Shown in pieces: positions 47,624 to 58,430 of a DNA stretch of 64,000 bases. Where the stretch lies: contig SKCR01033662.1 of assembly GCA_019454045.1 (NCBI GenBank), positions 143,604 to 207,603 of the forward strand, read 5' to 3'. The number at the start of each line of letters is the position of its first letter. Positions within the stretch are counted from its first letter, which is position 1. The translations under genes were made by a program, and so were the position numbers. The DNA comes from Zanthoxylum bungeanum (taxonomy: Eukaryota > Streptophyta > Magnoliopsida > Sapindales > Rutaceae). The notes below the pieces were generated by a model, which had not been told where the DNA came from, did no database searches, and saw nothing but the letters and a program-made list of their open reading frames with translations.

Positions 47624-48141
47624 TTAATATTTGACAATAATAATTTTTCTGATTTTAGAGTCCCAACTCATATATGTTTTAGGATACGAATCCTCAAATT
47701 CTTTAGGTAACTCATAATTGATCTTGGACAGCCACGGAAATCCTATAGTAAATTTAGGTTCATTGCAACGATTTCGAGACATCAAAGGAAAAATCATATT
47801 TTTTACTTTATGTCTGATATACTCAATTACCAACCTCTCAATAGCTTTGTTATAACGAACATGTAGTTTTCTATACGCTTTACTGATTTCCAAATATCAG
47901 TAAGTCGTATTTGCCATATCTCAAGGAGAGTATTTCTTAGCATTCCGAATCTATCAACTTGTCCTAACCAATTACCTTCTCAGATCGACTCTTGTAACAT
48001 GTTTTTGAATGTGATGATATATGAAATTAAATCATCACTGTCACTGATTCGATATCTATCTGTTTCTGACAACATACATGTTAGTCTTTCTCTATCTGCG
48101 GATGTCGTAATCGTTCTTGCAGTTCTCCGAATTATTGCCAT
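47624..48141 (-). pseudogene. Unrecognised leader ORF in copia element G (frameshifted)
   Basis: Between the primer site and gag, on the sense strand of the element, a reading starts at ATG 48141 (MAIIRRTARTITTSADRERL). It passes one TGA after ~53 codons, continues in frame to about 47885, then shifts to the frame of MEISKAYRKLHVRYNKAIER and ends at 47624 (~170 codons in all). It is basic at the start and rich in charged residues. I do not recognise the family. It is not gag and not an LTR-retrotransposon enzyme; a captured host gene fragment or a lineage-specific leader protein are both possible. Confidence 0.4.
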
Positions 48142-48436
48142 GATTTTTCTATAACAATTACAATGAGAAATCAGCATAATGAAAACACAAAGTTACATTG
48201 GCTAAAATAAACATCACAAAGATATTCATTAAATTACATAAACACAAAGTTTATATGATAAAATAAATTTATCATGTCCGATTAGAATACTATGTATAAA
48301 ATTATTAGACATTCAATCATGACGGATCAGAATTACCGAAGAAAACCGAAGCTGACATTACCAACACGCGCCGACATGCATTGCCACGGGCACGCATCGT
48401 CCACGTATTGCACTTGCTCGTGCATGTTGCAAACCG

Positions 48437-48625
48437 CAGACGATATGTCGTCTGTTTGTTTCGTACATATACAACATGTCGTTTTGAAATTCGAAGAAAT
48501 CGACATATCGGTTTCTACTTTCAACCGACTTGTTGTCTAATTAAACTATATGCGTACGACTTGCGTTTGTTAATGGTAAACGACATGTCGTCTGATATTC
48601 TAATACGCGGATGACATGTCGTTTT
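48437..48625. repeat. Cluster of CGACATGTCG palindromes
   Basis: CAGACGATATGTCGTCTG at 48437-48454 is an 18-bp palindrome with one mismatch. CGACATGTCGTCTG recurs at 48581-48594. Related half or full copies lie at 48472-48483, 48501-48510 and 48611-48622. The cluster sits in the 5' leader of element G. Confidence 0.8.
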
Positions 48626-48934
48626 TGTCTTCTGAGGGTGTTTTTCTGGAAAAATCAGGTTCGACAAGGCAACATCTAAGGTCCATATCTTTCTCAATTT
48701 TAATCCAAATTAAGCGAATAATATACCAAATTAAAGATCACATGTCTTATTTTTCCAAACATCTTAGAACACGCCATTATCAATTTTTTTACAATAAGAT
48801 ATTAAGGCCCAAAATTGAAAGAAAATCATTTTTGTAAAATTAAAAACATATGCATTTTCTTAATTTTTCATGCATGATCATGTATTTTTGTGTAATCTAA
48901 CTAGAATACATGTATTGAAGCTACTAATACCAAT

Positions 48935-49406
48935 GTTGGGAAATACCATCCCTAATATTTTCATGAAACAAATCCATAATGGTCCACTTAAGATCTAACC
49001 ATACATGTATTACTAGTCATAAATTTATTCACAAATATATTGAAATAAATATAAGTATTTCACAATACAATTGCATATCTTACTTCTTGTAGATATGTCA
49101 TATATCAAACTTAATTGATTGTTTATCTCAATGAGCAAATGATCATATTTATAGGAAGATAAGTCAAGTTATTATACCATTACATGCATGGCTTCCTATT
49201 CACTCACATGCACATGGAAGTAAGCATTGATTACTATGTAATCAGATGCATTTAGATATTTTGATTACTATTTAATCATATGCATTTGGTAGCTTAATGA
49301 CTTCCTCAAACCCCTCCAAAAATGTTACTATCATGGGTGCACCAGATGTTCCCCATTAATATGTTTTAGGTTAATATTTTCTAATGATTATGTTCATTTT
49401 CTAATA
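48935..49406 (-). repeat. 5' LTR of copia element G
   Basis: It partners 44290-44757. The outer terminal dinucleotide has changed from CA to TA on the plus strand. It is followed outside by ATAAC. Confidence 0.85.
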
Positions 49407-49411
49407 ATAAC

Positions 49412-50022
49412 TTTTCAAACCAAAGACATGCCAATATCTATTATCGTATAAAATATTTTTCTGATTCACATGCAACTATCCTTATATGATAAGCAGGATT
49501 TTTTTTGTCTTTTTGTTTCAATAATTTGGTAAAAATCAATACATCCCAATCTAAGTACAAATTTGTCTTTTATCTTTATTGTATCATTTAAAAGATCCAT
49601 CTCTATTCATTTTTATTGCTTTTTTCCTTGGCTCGTATTGTGTTTCCAGTCCCTCAAATGGCAACCAAAATGAAGGGGATTTGCAAAAGTTTTAAATACA
49701 TTTCTCAAATCTCTGTAAGAAATTATTTTTCAATTAATTAAAATATTTTAAAAAAGTTAAAACTATACCCGAGTTTGGGCTCTGCCCGGCCCAGTCAAAA
49801 TTGGACAGGCCTTTTCAGGACCTAAACTCACTCATGCCAATACAACTGTTGCTCTTATCTTCTATTATTACTCAAAACTCAAATCCTCGTAGGAGCAAAT
49901 TGTATTCCAGCTAGTCGAAATACACTTAAGGGTGCCTTCAACCAGATATAAATTGATTTACAATAGTTTAAAAATATTATAATTTCATTGTTCAACTATA
50001 TTAACAAGGGAAATTTACAAAA
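49412..50022. other. Intergenic AT-rich DNA
   Basis: No ORF, repeat or RNA gene could be supported between copia G and the MULE. Confidence 0.6.
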
Positions 50023-50459
50023 CTAATAAAAAATACTGCCACAAAGTTTTTCATTTATATTTTCAGTCATAGTTTTCAAAGTATATTTCGAAGAATCTGA
50101 ATTCTCTGAAGTACACATCGAAGTTGGTGTAAAATTCAAAGATCCGAAGTCAAAACTTCGGATCTCCTAAATTTTTAATTTTTTTAATTTTTTTTATTCA
50201 AAATTTCAGATATCCGAACTATTACTTCATATTTTGAAGTATTAATTCGGATCTCCGAAGTATTCTTCGGATTTCAAAAGTTTGAAAAAAAAAGATTATA
50301 AAATCAGGCATTCATAATTTGTTCTCACTACAAAAATATAGCCTTTTTTGGCCAAACCATTTTCCGAAGTTTATTCATATTCTCCAAAGTCTAAAATGGA
50401 ACAAATACCTCTAACTTTCTGGAGTGAGCAGTCTAGGGAGAAATTAAATAATGGTAGCG

Positions 50460-50920
50460 ATGAATACATGAGAGGATCTATTTTTTCAGAGTTTGTTGTT
50501 GCGGGCACAACTTATGAGAAGTTATAGGAAATATTGTATGTGTGGATGTAGAGAAGTAAAATGGAGTAGAAAGTTAGTATGAAAATTTTAATTTCGTCAT
50601 ATTCGTAGCGACGTTTAATTATTGAAATCGGTAGTCAAAAGCACTAAGAGTATTTTTTAAATTTACACTCAAATGTCGTTCGATAAGTTAGTATGATCGA
50701 ACTATATTTGAGTTGTGTAAGATTACTGTTGGCGAGGGTCAACAATTTGGAGACAGGAAAGTGAAATCGCATGCAAAAATATAGAAACGTATAGAGAAAT
50801 CGCATTCAATGTTCGTATCACGAGCTGATCGCTATGAGTTTGAGGTTCGTGGTGGAGACATGATTGAAATTTTCAACATAAGAGAGAATACGTGTACGTG
50901 TAGAAAGTTTGATTTATAGC
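50460..50920 (+). pseudogene. MULE transposase remnant, left part (N-terminal region and start of SWIM)
   Basis: The start reads VVAGTTYEKL followed by a decayed region resembling the MULE transposase N-terminal domain. Near 50800-50917 a clear reading gives ADRYEFEVRGGDMIEIFNI then ENTCTCRKFDL, the first half of the SWIM zinc finger (CxC). The next codon is TAG. The catalytic DDE region between the two is missing. The second half of the finger is at 57151, beyond the copia insertion. Confidence 0.75.
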
Positions 50921-51746
50921 TGTTAAAGAAACAATCAACAAATGTAATAATTTTATTTAAACAAAAACTTGTAAACGTAATACAAATCAAAACCAGAAAC
51001 TAAAACAAGTAATCAATCTCAAACCAACAGAAACTTACAGAATCAATAACAAAAACTTACAGTGCAAGTAAACGAAATCAATAAACTCACTGACTTGAAG
51101 ATTGAGGCTAGCGTAAATCCTATGTCCTATAGCAGAATTTCGTCCCTACTCTTGTGCTTGTAGTTCTTCGGACGTCTGCCACCAGGATTCTACAATCTGT
51201 AAGTCGAATCTCTGCACTGAAATTCGACCTCTGGCGAATCTACTAGATGTTTTTGTTTTTGTTTTCAAGATCAATCAGATAGAAAAACGTTGGAATGTAT
51301 TATGTATATCTTTCATATATCTTCATCTGGCCTCCTATTTCTTTTATATAGAAATCAGAAAATAGTGGTTGCAGTTAAAACGTTTTTAGTTTTTCAATAA
51401 GTCTGAAGAGGTGTGTTGATCAGACACAAGTCTTCATATTAAGACCAAATTCAAAAATAAAAAACGTTTTATTAAATAAGGCATTTAATTAATCATATGA
51501 GCCCAAGAGCCCCAAGGCCCAAGGCCCATCTTTTGACCAAATAAATATATTAATATTTATTAATCAAATGCCACATCAACAACCCATCCACACATATCCA
51601 AGCCATACATCAAAGCCCAAGCCCAAGCTGAAGCCTTATCATTCCAATTTAATATAAGTGTGCAAAGTCCACTTATAAACTTTCCATATTCCCTTTACAT
51701 TTCCAATGTGGGATTACTATCACTATTTGATATACAAACTCTTACA
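50921..51746 (-). repeat. 3' LTR of copia element H
   Basis: Nearly identical to 56308-57146; the main differences are short indels in GGCCCAAGGCCC and AAGCCCAAGCCC runs. It is the inner neighbour of the polypurine tract. Confidence 0.93.
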
Positions 51747-52302
51747 ATACCCCACATTTGTATAACAAATAGTGGTGATACTGTACATAACATGATCTGG
51801 AGAAAACTTAAAATTGATATGCATCAAGAGAGGTGTCTTTTGGACTTGAACCTTCCTTAGTAAATACTTATTGGATTTACCGATGAGTCAGTGTGTATAC
51901 GAGACATTGAACTGTTTATCATATTTTGTAAATCTAGGCAATAAGTATCACACATATTCAATTTTGACATCTTTCGATTCATACGATTGTGTTCATTTTG
52001 GTCCTGAACAATCCTGGATTCATAGGAGCTTTAGAGAATTTAGCCATTTAATTCTCATAAATGCGACCCCACATTACTCCTATATAGGTGACACAAAATT
52101 TTATAGTATCGTATAATACTAATTTGTCATTAAGAATGATCAATCATTCATCCTTATCGTCATAAACAACATAACTTCTCTTATCATAGGAATGAGCAGC
52201 TTGTTATACTCTATTACTTGAGTTTCACCCAACTAGTTTTCCACATTGAACCTAGACTTTGATTTACCAAATTGCTAGGTTGGGTTTCCGCTAAGTTACT
52301 TC
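51747..52302 (-). other. 3' untranslated region of copia element H
   Basis: It lies between the RNase H stop codon and the 3' LTR and holds no coding region. It ends with the polypurine tract (minus strand AATGTGGGGTAT). ORFs on the plus strand here are accidental. Confidence 0.7.
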
Positions 52303-54058
52303 TCATTGTGTTGGCTTTAAGCCCATTCCCCTCGATAAATATAACACTTGCTCCTTTGGTATACCCTTTTTTAATTGATCTGCAATATTCTCCTTTGATT
52401 TTACAAAATCAATAGAAATAATGCCAGTCGAGAGCATATATTTTATAGTGTTATGTCTTCTTCTTATGTGCCTTGACTTCCCATTATACATATGGCTCTT
52501 TGCTCTCCCAATAGCAGCCATGCAGTCACAGTGCACACATATGGCCGTCACAGGTTGAGGCCACATTGGAATATCTTCCAAGAAATTCTTTAGCCATTCC
52601 GCTTCTTCAGCAGCTTTATCTAAGGCTATGAATTCTGATTCCATTGTTGAATGTGCTATACACGTTTGTTTTTGTGATTTCCATGATACTGCAGCTCCAC
52701 CAAGTGTAAACACATATCCACTTGTTGCTTTTTCTGTATCATTCGAAATCCAATTGGCATCACTATATCCTTCCAAAACTGATGGATATTTTGTATAGTG
52801 TAAACCATACTTCATTGAGTATTTAAGATATCTCAATACTCTAACTAAAACATCCTAGTGATCATTTGAAGGATTACTCGTATATCTTGCCAATCTATTC
52901 ACAGAGTAGGCAATGTCTGGTCTAGTACAATCTGTGATGTATTGTAACGTCCCAATTATACGAGAATATTCTAGTTGTGACACACTGTCCCCAATATTTT
53001 TCTTTAATGTACTCTTAGGATCAAACAGAGTTTTAGATGGACTATTATCAAAATGTCCAAATTTTCGAAGAATTACTTCCACGTAGTGTGATTGGCTTAG
53101 AATATAACCATCACTACTTCTTTGAATTCGAATTCCTAAAATAACATCAGCTTTTCCCATGTCTTTCATATTAAATGTCGAATTCAATATTTTCTTCGTG
53201 GAGTTTATGACACTTAAATTCGGTCCCATGATGAGCATATCATCAACATATAAACATACAATGACAAATGAATCATTATTCATTTTCTTGATGTAAACAC
53301 ATTTATCACATTCATTGATCCGAAATCCATGTGATAACATTGTATGATCGAATTTCTCATGCCATTGTTTGAGCGCTTGTTTAAGTCCATAAAGTGACTT
53401 CACAAGTTTACACACTTTTTTTCTCTTGTCCTTTTGCTACAAACCCTTCAGGTTGTTCCATATAAATTCCTTCATCCAACTCACCATTTAAGAATGCAGT
53501 TTTTACATCCATTTGATGTATTTCCAAATTATAAATTGCTGCAATTGCTATTAATATCCTTATAGATGTTATTATGGTTACTGGTGAGTATGTGTCAAAG
53601 AAATCAAGTCCTTGTTTTTGACGGTATCCTTTAGCTACCAAACAAGCTTTGTATTTATCAATTGTACCATCAGGCTTCAATTTCTTTTTGAAAATCCATT
53701 TGTAATCAATCGGTTTGCAACCGGATGGTAAGTCTACTAACTCCCAAGTATGGTTTTGTAGAATGGGTTCTACTTCGCTATTTATTGCTTCCTGCCAATA
53801 AACAGATTCAGACGAAGTTATGGCCTCTTGATATGTTTGAGGTTCAGCTTCAGTGAGAAAGGTTAAAAAATCAGGTCCATAATCTTTTGCTACCTTGATT
53901 CTTTTTCCTCTTCTAGGTTCTAAATCTTTCTCTTGGAGAGTTGATTTATTTGGTTCCAAATCCTTGTTTTGAACACCAGATGAAGAGGCAACATCATTCC
54001 CATTCTCTTGATTAAATTTAGGCATTTTTCGTTTATTTTTATCAAGTCTATCCTTATA
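52303..54058 (-). pseudogene. Copia element H reverse transcriptase and RNase H (two frameshifts)
   Basis: The enzymes copy element RNA into DNA. 54025-53408 holds the linker and RT fingers (WELVDLPSGCKPIDYKWIFK, then HQMDVKTAFLNGEL, the first catalytic Asp). 53415-52855 continues in another frame with SLYGLKQALKQW and the active-site box YVDDMLIMG. 52836-52303 is RNase H ([29 protein letters not shown]). The junctions are single frameshifts near 53410 and a stop near 52850; the motifs themselves are intact. Confidence 0.92.
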
Positions 54059-54112
54059 AGGAAATATATGCTCAAACCATTCAGCATTATTAGACTCAAT
54101 AATTGTATTTAC

Positions 54113-55337
54113 TTAGATATCCGAAATTCCAGATTTGATTACTAGAAAACGGTATGCTGCATTATTATTGGCATATCTAATAAACACACAATCAATGGTT
54201 TTAGGTCTAAGTTTAACTCTTTTAGGCAATGGAACTTGAACCTTTGCTAGGCAACCCCACACTTTCAGGATTTTGTATGTCGGTAGCCTTTTCTTCCATT
54301 TTTCATATGGAGATTGATCACTCTTCTTTGGTGGAATTCTGTTTAAGATGGTGTTAGCTGTAAGTAACGCTTCACCACACATATTATGTGGTAAACCATA
54401 ACTGCTAAGCATGGAATTCATCATATTCTTTAGAGTTCTATTTTTTCGTTCAGCTACCCCATTATGTTGTGGAGTGTAGGGTGCTGTTGTTTGATGAATT
54501 ATTCCATTAAAAGCACAAAATTCTGTGAAGGCATTAGATTCATATTCTCCGCCTCTATCAGATCGCAATATTTTTATCTTCTTGTCTAACTGATTTTCCA
54601 CCTCAGTTTTATATGTCTTAAACATATTCAAAGTCTCATCTTTGCTATGTATCAAATATACATAACAGTATCTACTACTATCATCTATAAAAGTGACGTA
54701 GTAATTCTTTCCACCACGACTTGGTATTGATTTAAAATCACCCAAATCTGTATGAATTAATTCTAATAATTCATTTGATCTCTTAGTCACAGATTTATAT
54801 GACTTGCTAGCAAACTTTGATTCAACACATGTTTCACACTTATGCATATTATCTTTTGTACAATTAGGCAATAAGCCAAGATTGGCCATTCTATGCATAC
54901 ATTTAAAGTTAATGTGACATAGTCTAGCATGCCATAATATAGAAGATTCAAGCAAGTAAACAGAAGCCTTATTTATTTTATTAATAGCATCATCAGCAAT
55001 TACATTGAGTTTAAAGAGCCCTCCATAGAGGTAGCCATTTCCTACAAATGTTCCCCCCTTAGTAAGAACAAATTTGTCAGACTCAAATACAAGTTTAAAA
55101 CCCTTCTTACTTAATATAGGACCAGAAACAAGATTCTTAGTAATTTCAGGGACATGAAGTACATCCATAAGGGCAAGTTCTTTCCCGGAAGTGAATTTCA
55201 GAACCACTTTCCCTTTTTCCAGCAACAGTTGCAGCAGTTGCATTGCCCATATATAACTTTTCATCGCCATTGTTAGGAGTGTAGGTAACAAACATATTCA
55301 TGTTTCCACAAATATGTCTTGTTGCACCAGTATCCAC
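54113..55337 (-). pseudogene. Copia element H protease and integrase
   Basis: The protease active site DTGATRHIC lies near 55330, just after an in-frame TAG. A frameshift then leads to 55291-54113. There the zinc-binding HHCC segment (WHARLCHIN...CETC) and integrase catalytic residues are visible: Asp in LIHTDLGDF, Asp in ILRSDRGGEY, Glu in HNGVAERKNRTL. It ends at a stop just before the RT part. Upstream stops at 55338-55455 separate it from gag. Confidence 0.92.
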
Positions 55338-55454
55338 CCACTAATCCTTACTGTCAGTTAGTAAATTCACTTCAGAAACAACAATACCAACAAATTCTTC
55401 CTCAACAATATTTGATGCTTGTTTGTTTTTATTCTTATCATTTGGACCCAGATT

Positions 55455-56288
55455 TCATTTCTTGTGACGACAGTCTAGTGTTCGGTGTCCAATTTTTCCA
55501 TACACCCAACAAGCACCTTTAATTCCCTTGAAATTCTTCCCTTTTGGAGCAAAAACTTTCTGAGTTTTATCCTTCCCTTTATTGTTCCATTTATTCTTCT
55601 GGTTTTGAGGCTTAGGCTTAGACGCCCCTCCACTCTCAATGACATTTGCCTTGGCTTCAAATTCTGGGACATTCAGCCCTTCACTCTTGCGGTGATCTTC
55701 TTGCACCCTCAGTTTTAGAACCAAATCCTCCATTGACATATCAGTCTTTTTATGCTTCAAATGTATCTTGAAATCATTCCAAGATTGAGGCAATTTTTCT
55801 ATCACAGAACCGACAGAAAACTGTACCGGTATAACCATGCCTTCAGCCGCAAGTTCATGGATAAGAATTTGTAATTCTTCCACTTGGTTGACAACAGTTT
55901 TTGAATCCACCATTTGGTACTGCAAAAATTTCCCAACAATGAACTTCTTTGAACCAGCATCTTCGATCTTATATTTATTTTCCAGGGAATCCCATAGATC
56001 CTTGGCAGTCTTATAAGATCTGTAGACATCATACAAAGAGTCATCAAGACTATTCAGAATATAATTCCTACATAAAAACTCATTGTGTTTCCATGCATCA
56101 ATTGCATTGAGTTTTTCTGCAGGAATGTTATCTCCCTCTGCCACAGGGCATTCTTCCTTGACGACATGTGCAAGGTTCAATGTTGTTAGATAAAACAACA
56201 TCTTCTGTTGCCATCGTTTGAAATCCAGTCCTTTGAACTTGTCTGGTTTCTCAACATGAGGCTTCACAACATTCGCAGATTGTTCCAT
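55455..56288 (-). CDS. Copia element H Gag (277 aa)
   Basis: An open frame starts MEQSANVVKPHVEKPDKFKG, ~20 bases after the 5' LTR, and runs through the copia gag fold (DSLYDVYRSYKTAKDLWDSL; IHELAAEGM; EKLPQSWNDFKIHL) to a basic region (NKWNNKGKDKTQKVF) and a zinc knuckle CWVYGKIGHRTLDC. The second cysteine of the knuckle is Tyr. It ends at TGA shortly after the knuckle, where the polyprotein would normally continue. It would form the element's virus-like particle. Confidence 0.9.
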   Translation of the reverse strand: MEQSANVVKPHVEKPDKFKGLDFKRWQQKMLFYLTTLNLAHVVKEECPVAEGDNIPAEKLNAIDAWKHNEFLCRNYILNSLDDSLYDVYRSYKTAKDLWDSLENKYKIEDAGSKKFIVGKFLQYQMVDSKTVVNQVEELQILIHELAAEGMVIPVQFSVGSVIEKLPQSWNDFKIHLKHKKTDMSMEDLVLKLRVQEDHRKSEGLNVPEFEAKANVIESGGASKPKPQNQKNKWNNKGKDKTQKVFAPKGKNFKGIKGACWVYGKIGHRTLDCRHKK

Positions 56289-56307
56289 TGAAAATTCTGC
56301 TATAGAT

Positions 56308-57146
56308 TGTTAAAGAAACAATCAACGAATGTAATAATTTTATTTAAACAGAAACTTATAAACGTAATACAAATCAAAATCAGAAACTAAAACAAGTAAT
56401 CAATCTCAAACCAACAGAAACTTACAGAATCAACAACAAAAACTTACAGTGCAAGTAAACGAAATCAATAAACTCACTGACTTGAAGATTGAGGCTAGCG
56501 TAAATCCTATGTCCTATAGCAGAATTTTTTCCCTACTCTTGTGCTTGTAGTTCTTTGGACGTCTGCCACCAGGATTCAACAATCTGTAATTCGAATCTCT
56601 GCATTGAAATTCGACCTCTGGCGAATCTACTAGATGTTTTTGCTTTTGTTTTCAAGATCCATCAGATAGAAAAACGTTGGAATGTATTATGTATATCTTT
56701 CATATATCTTCATCTGGCCTCCTATTTCTTTTATATAGAAATCAGAAAATAGTGGTTGCAGTTAAAATGTTTTTAGTTTTTCAATAAGTCTGAAGAGGTG
56801 TGTTGATCAGACACAAGTCTTCATATTAAGACCAAATTCAAAAATAAAAAACGTTTTATTAAATAAGGCATTTAATTAATCATATGAGCCCAAGAGCCCC
56901 AAGGCCCAAGGCCCAAGGCCCATCTTTTGACCAAATAAATATATTAATATTTATTAATCAAATGCCATATCAACAACCCATCCCCACACATCCAAGCCAT
57001 ACATTAAAGCCCAAGCCCAAGCCCAAGCTGAAGCCTTATCATTCCAATTTAATATAAGTGTGCAAAGTCCACTTATAAACTTTCCATATTCCCTTTACAT
57101 TTCCAATGTGGGATTACTATCACTATTTGATATACAAACTCTTACA
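56308..57146 (-). repeat. 5' LTR of copia element H
   Basis: Partner of 50921-51746. It ends ...TTTCTTTAACA, followed by ATCTATAGCAG. A plausible promoter and start lie inside, but no TATA was assigned with confidence. Confidence 0.93.
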
Positions 57147-57310
57147 ATAGAAACTTCCGTGTGCACACGCATTGGCTGTATGTGCGGCTGCTAGAATCAA
57201 ATGCTTTAATTTTTGGAGTAAGATGTACACAACGACCACTCTTCATGCTGCATATGGGGAAACTATCCATCATGTTGGTGAGCAATTTGAATGGGTCTTG
57301 CCAGAATAGT
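57147..57310 (+). pseudogene. MULE transposase remnant, right part (end of SWIM zinc finger)
   Basis: After the copia insertion the reading resumes KLPCAHALAVCAAARI, giving the C-x-H half of the SWIM finger, then WSKMYTTTTLHAAYGETIHH and a stop. It joins with the CTCRKFDL segment ending at 50917; the codon between is TAG, probably from CAG. Confidence 0.85.
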
Positions 57311-57829
57311 TATCAGATATAATATTATTATTTTGTTCATTGGAAAACTATTCAAAAATATTATTAACTAATGTTTTGATTCTCAATACAGATTTGAATG
57401 TATTTCCACTATTTAATTTCTCCCAAGACTCCTCGCTGTAGAAATTTATAGGTATTTATTCCATTTTAGACTTAGGAGAATATGAAGAAACTTTGGAAAA
57501 TTAGTTGGCAAAAAAGGCCAAATTTTTGTAGTGATAGGAAATAGGGAGTGCCCGATTTTATAAACTTTTTTTAAAACTTCGTAAATCCGAAGAATACTTT
57601 GGAGATCCGAATTAATACTTTGGAATCCGAAATAATAGTTTTGATATCTGAAGTTTTAATTAAAAAAATTTTAAATAATAAAAACTTAGGACTTCGGATA
57701 TCCAAATTTTACACCAACTTCGGTGTGTACTTAGGAGAATCCTTCGAAGAATCCATATTCTCTGAAGTACACTTCGAAGACTGTGTCTGGAAATACAAAT
57801 GACAAACGTTATGACTTATTCTAATAAAT

Positions 57830-58401
57830 GAGAATTTTATTTTGGTTAATTTTATAAATTTCCCAATTAACAATGCTTTCTAAATTAACTTTTGATATCC
57901 CATTTATAGTTTAAAGTTGTTAATATCAAGACTTTGTTTTTCTCTTGCTTATAATTTTGAATATGATTTGTTTAATTGCATCTATCACGGACGGATTACT
58001 TCACATTTCTGCTGCATAATGCTCAAGGCATTGTACCTTCGAATCAAGAACTAAATATTGAACAAGTACGACCAGAAGCTACATGAAAATTTATAGTTGC
58101 GGATCTACTATATGGTGAACATAGTAGTTGTACCTACTCAATTTGAAATAAATTGTTAAATATATCTTATAAATTAGTGAAAAGTTAATTTGTTAATGAG
58201 ATAATTTTGAATTATCCCTTTAAAATGAAGAACATTTATCATTTTTATGAAAATTAAATTTTACCTTATTGAATTAATGTTCTAATTACCTCACTAAATT
58301 AAGTAATTTTTTTTAACATAACTCTGTTTTGTTTAGTAATAATGTCAAATATGAACGTTATGTGATCCCGAACAGCAAAGCTTTCACATAAATCATACTA
58401 C
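57830..58401. other. Intergenic AT-rich DNA between MULE and LINE
   Basis: No supported feature was seen. Confidence 0.6.
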
Positions 58402-58430
58402 AAACTATAAAACATGATTGTTTTAGAGCT

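Larger units (their letters stand above)
44290..49406 (-). mobile_element. Deleted Ty1-copia element G with target duplication ATAAC
   Basis: LTRs at 44290-44757 (3') and 48935-49406 (5') share TGTTGGGAAATA(C/T)C and CTAATGATTAT. Both flanks are ATAAC (44285-44289 and 49407-49411). The primer site TTGGTATTAGTAGC follows the 5' LTR on the minus strand. Inside are an unusual leader ORF, gag, protease region and part of integrase; RT and RNase H are missing. Frames carry several stops. Confidence 0.88.
50921..57146 (-). mobile_element. Young, nearly complete Ty1-copia element H inserted in the MULE
   Basis: Near-identical LTRs of 826 bp (50921-51746, 3') and 839 bp (56308-57146, 5') run TGTAAGAG...CTTTAACA on the minus strand. 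The flanks are ATAGC and ATAGA (4 of 5 agree). A polypurine tract ATGTGGGGTAT precedes the 3' LTR. A full gag-protease-integrase-RT-RNase H order is present with only a few stops and frameshifts. The primer site after the 5' LTR (ATCTATAGCAGAATTTTC) is not the common initiator-Met sequence. Confidence 0.93.
50032..57820 (+). mobile_element. Internally deleted Mutator-like element with ~365-bp inverted ends, split by a copia insertion
   Basis: Long inverted repeats (50032-50398 and 57455-57820) are rich in CCGAAGT/ACTTCGG and both include CACTACAAAAAT. Flanks CTAATAAAA (50023-50031) and CTAATAAAT (57821-57829) are a 9-bp target duplication with one mismatch, as Mutator-like elements make. Inside is a transposase remnant with only N-terminal and SWIM zinc-finger parts. 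A copia element (50921-57146) sits within. Without it the MULE would be ~1.56 kb. Confidence 0.85.
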
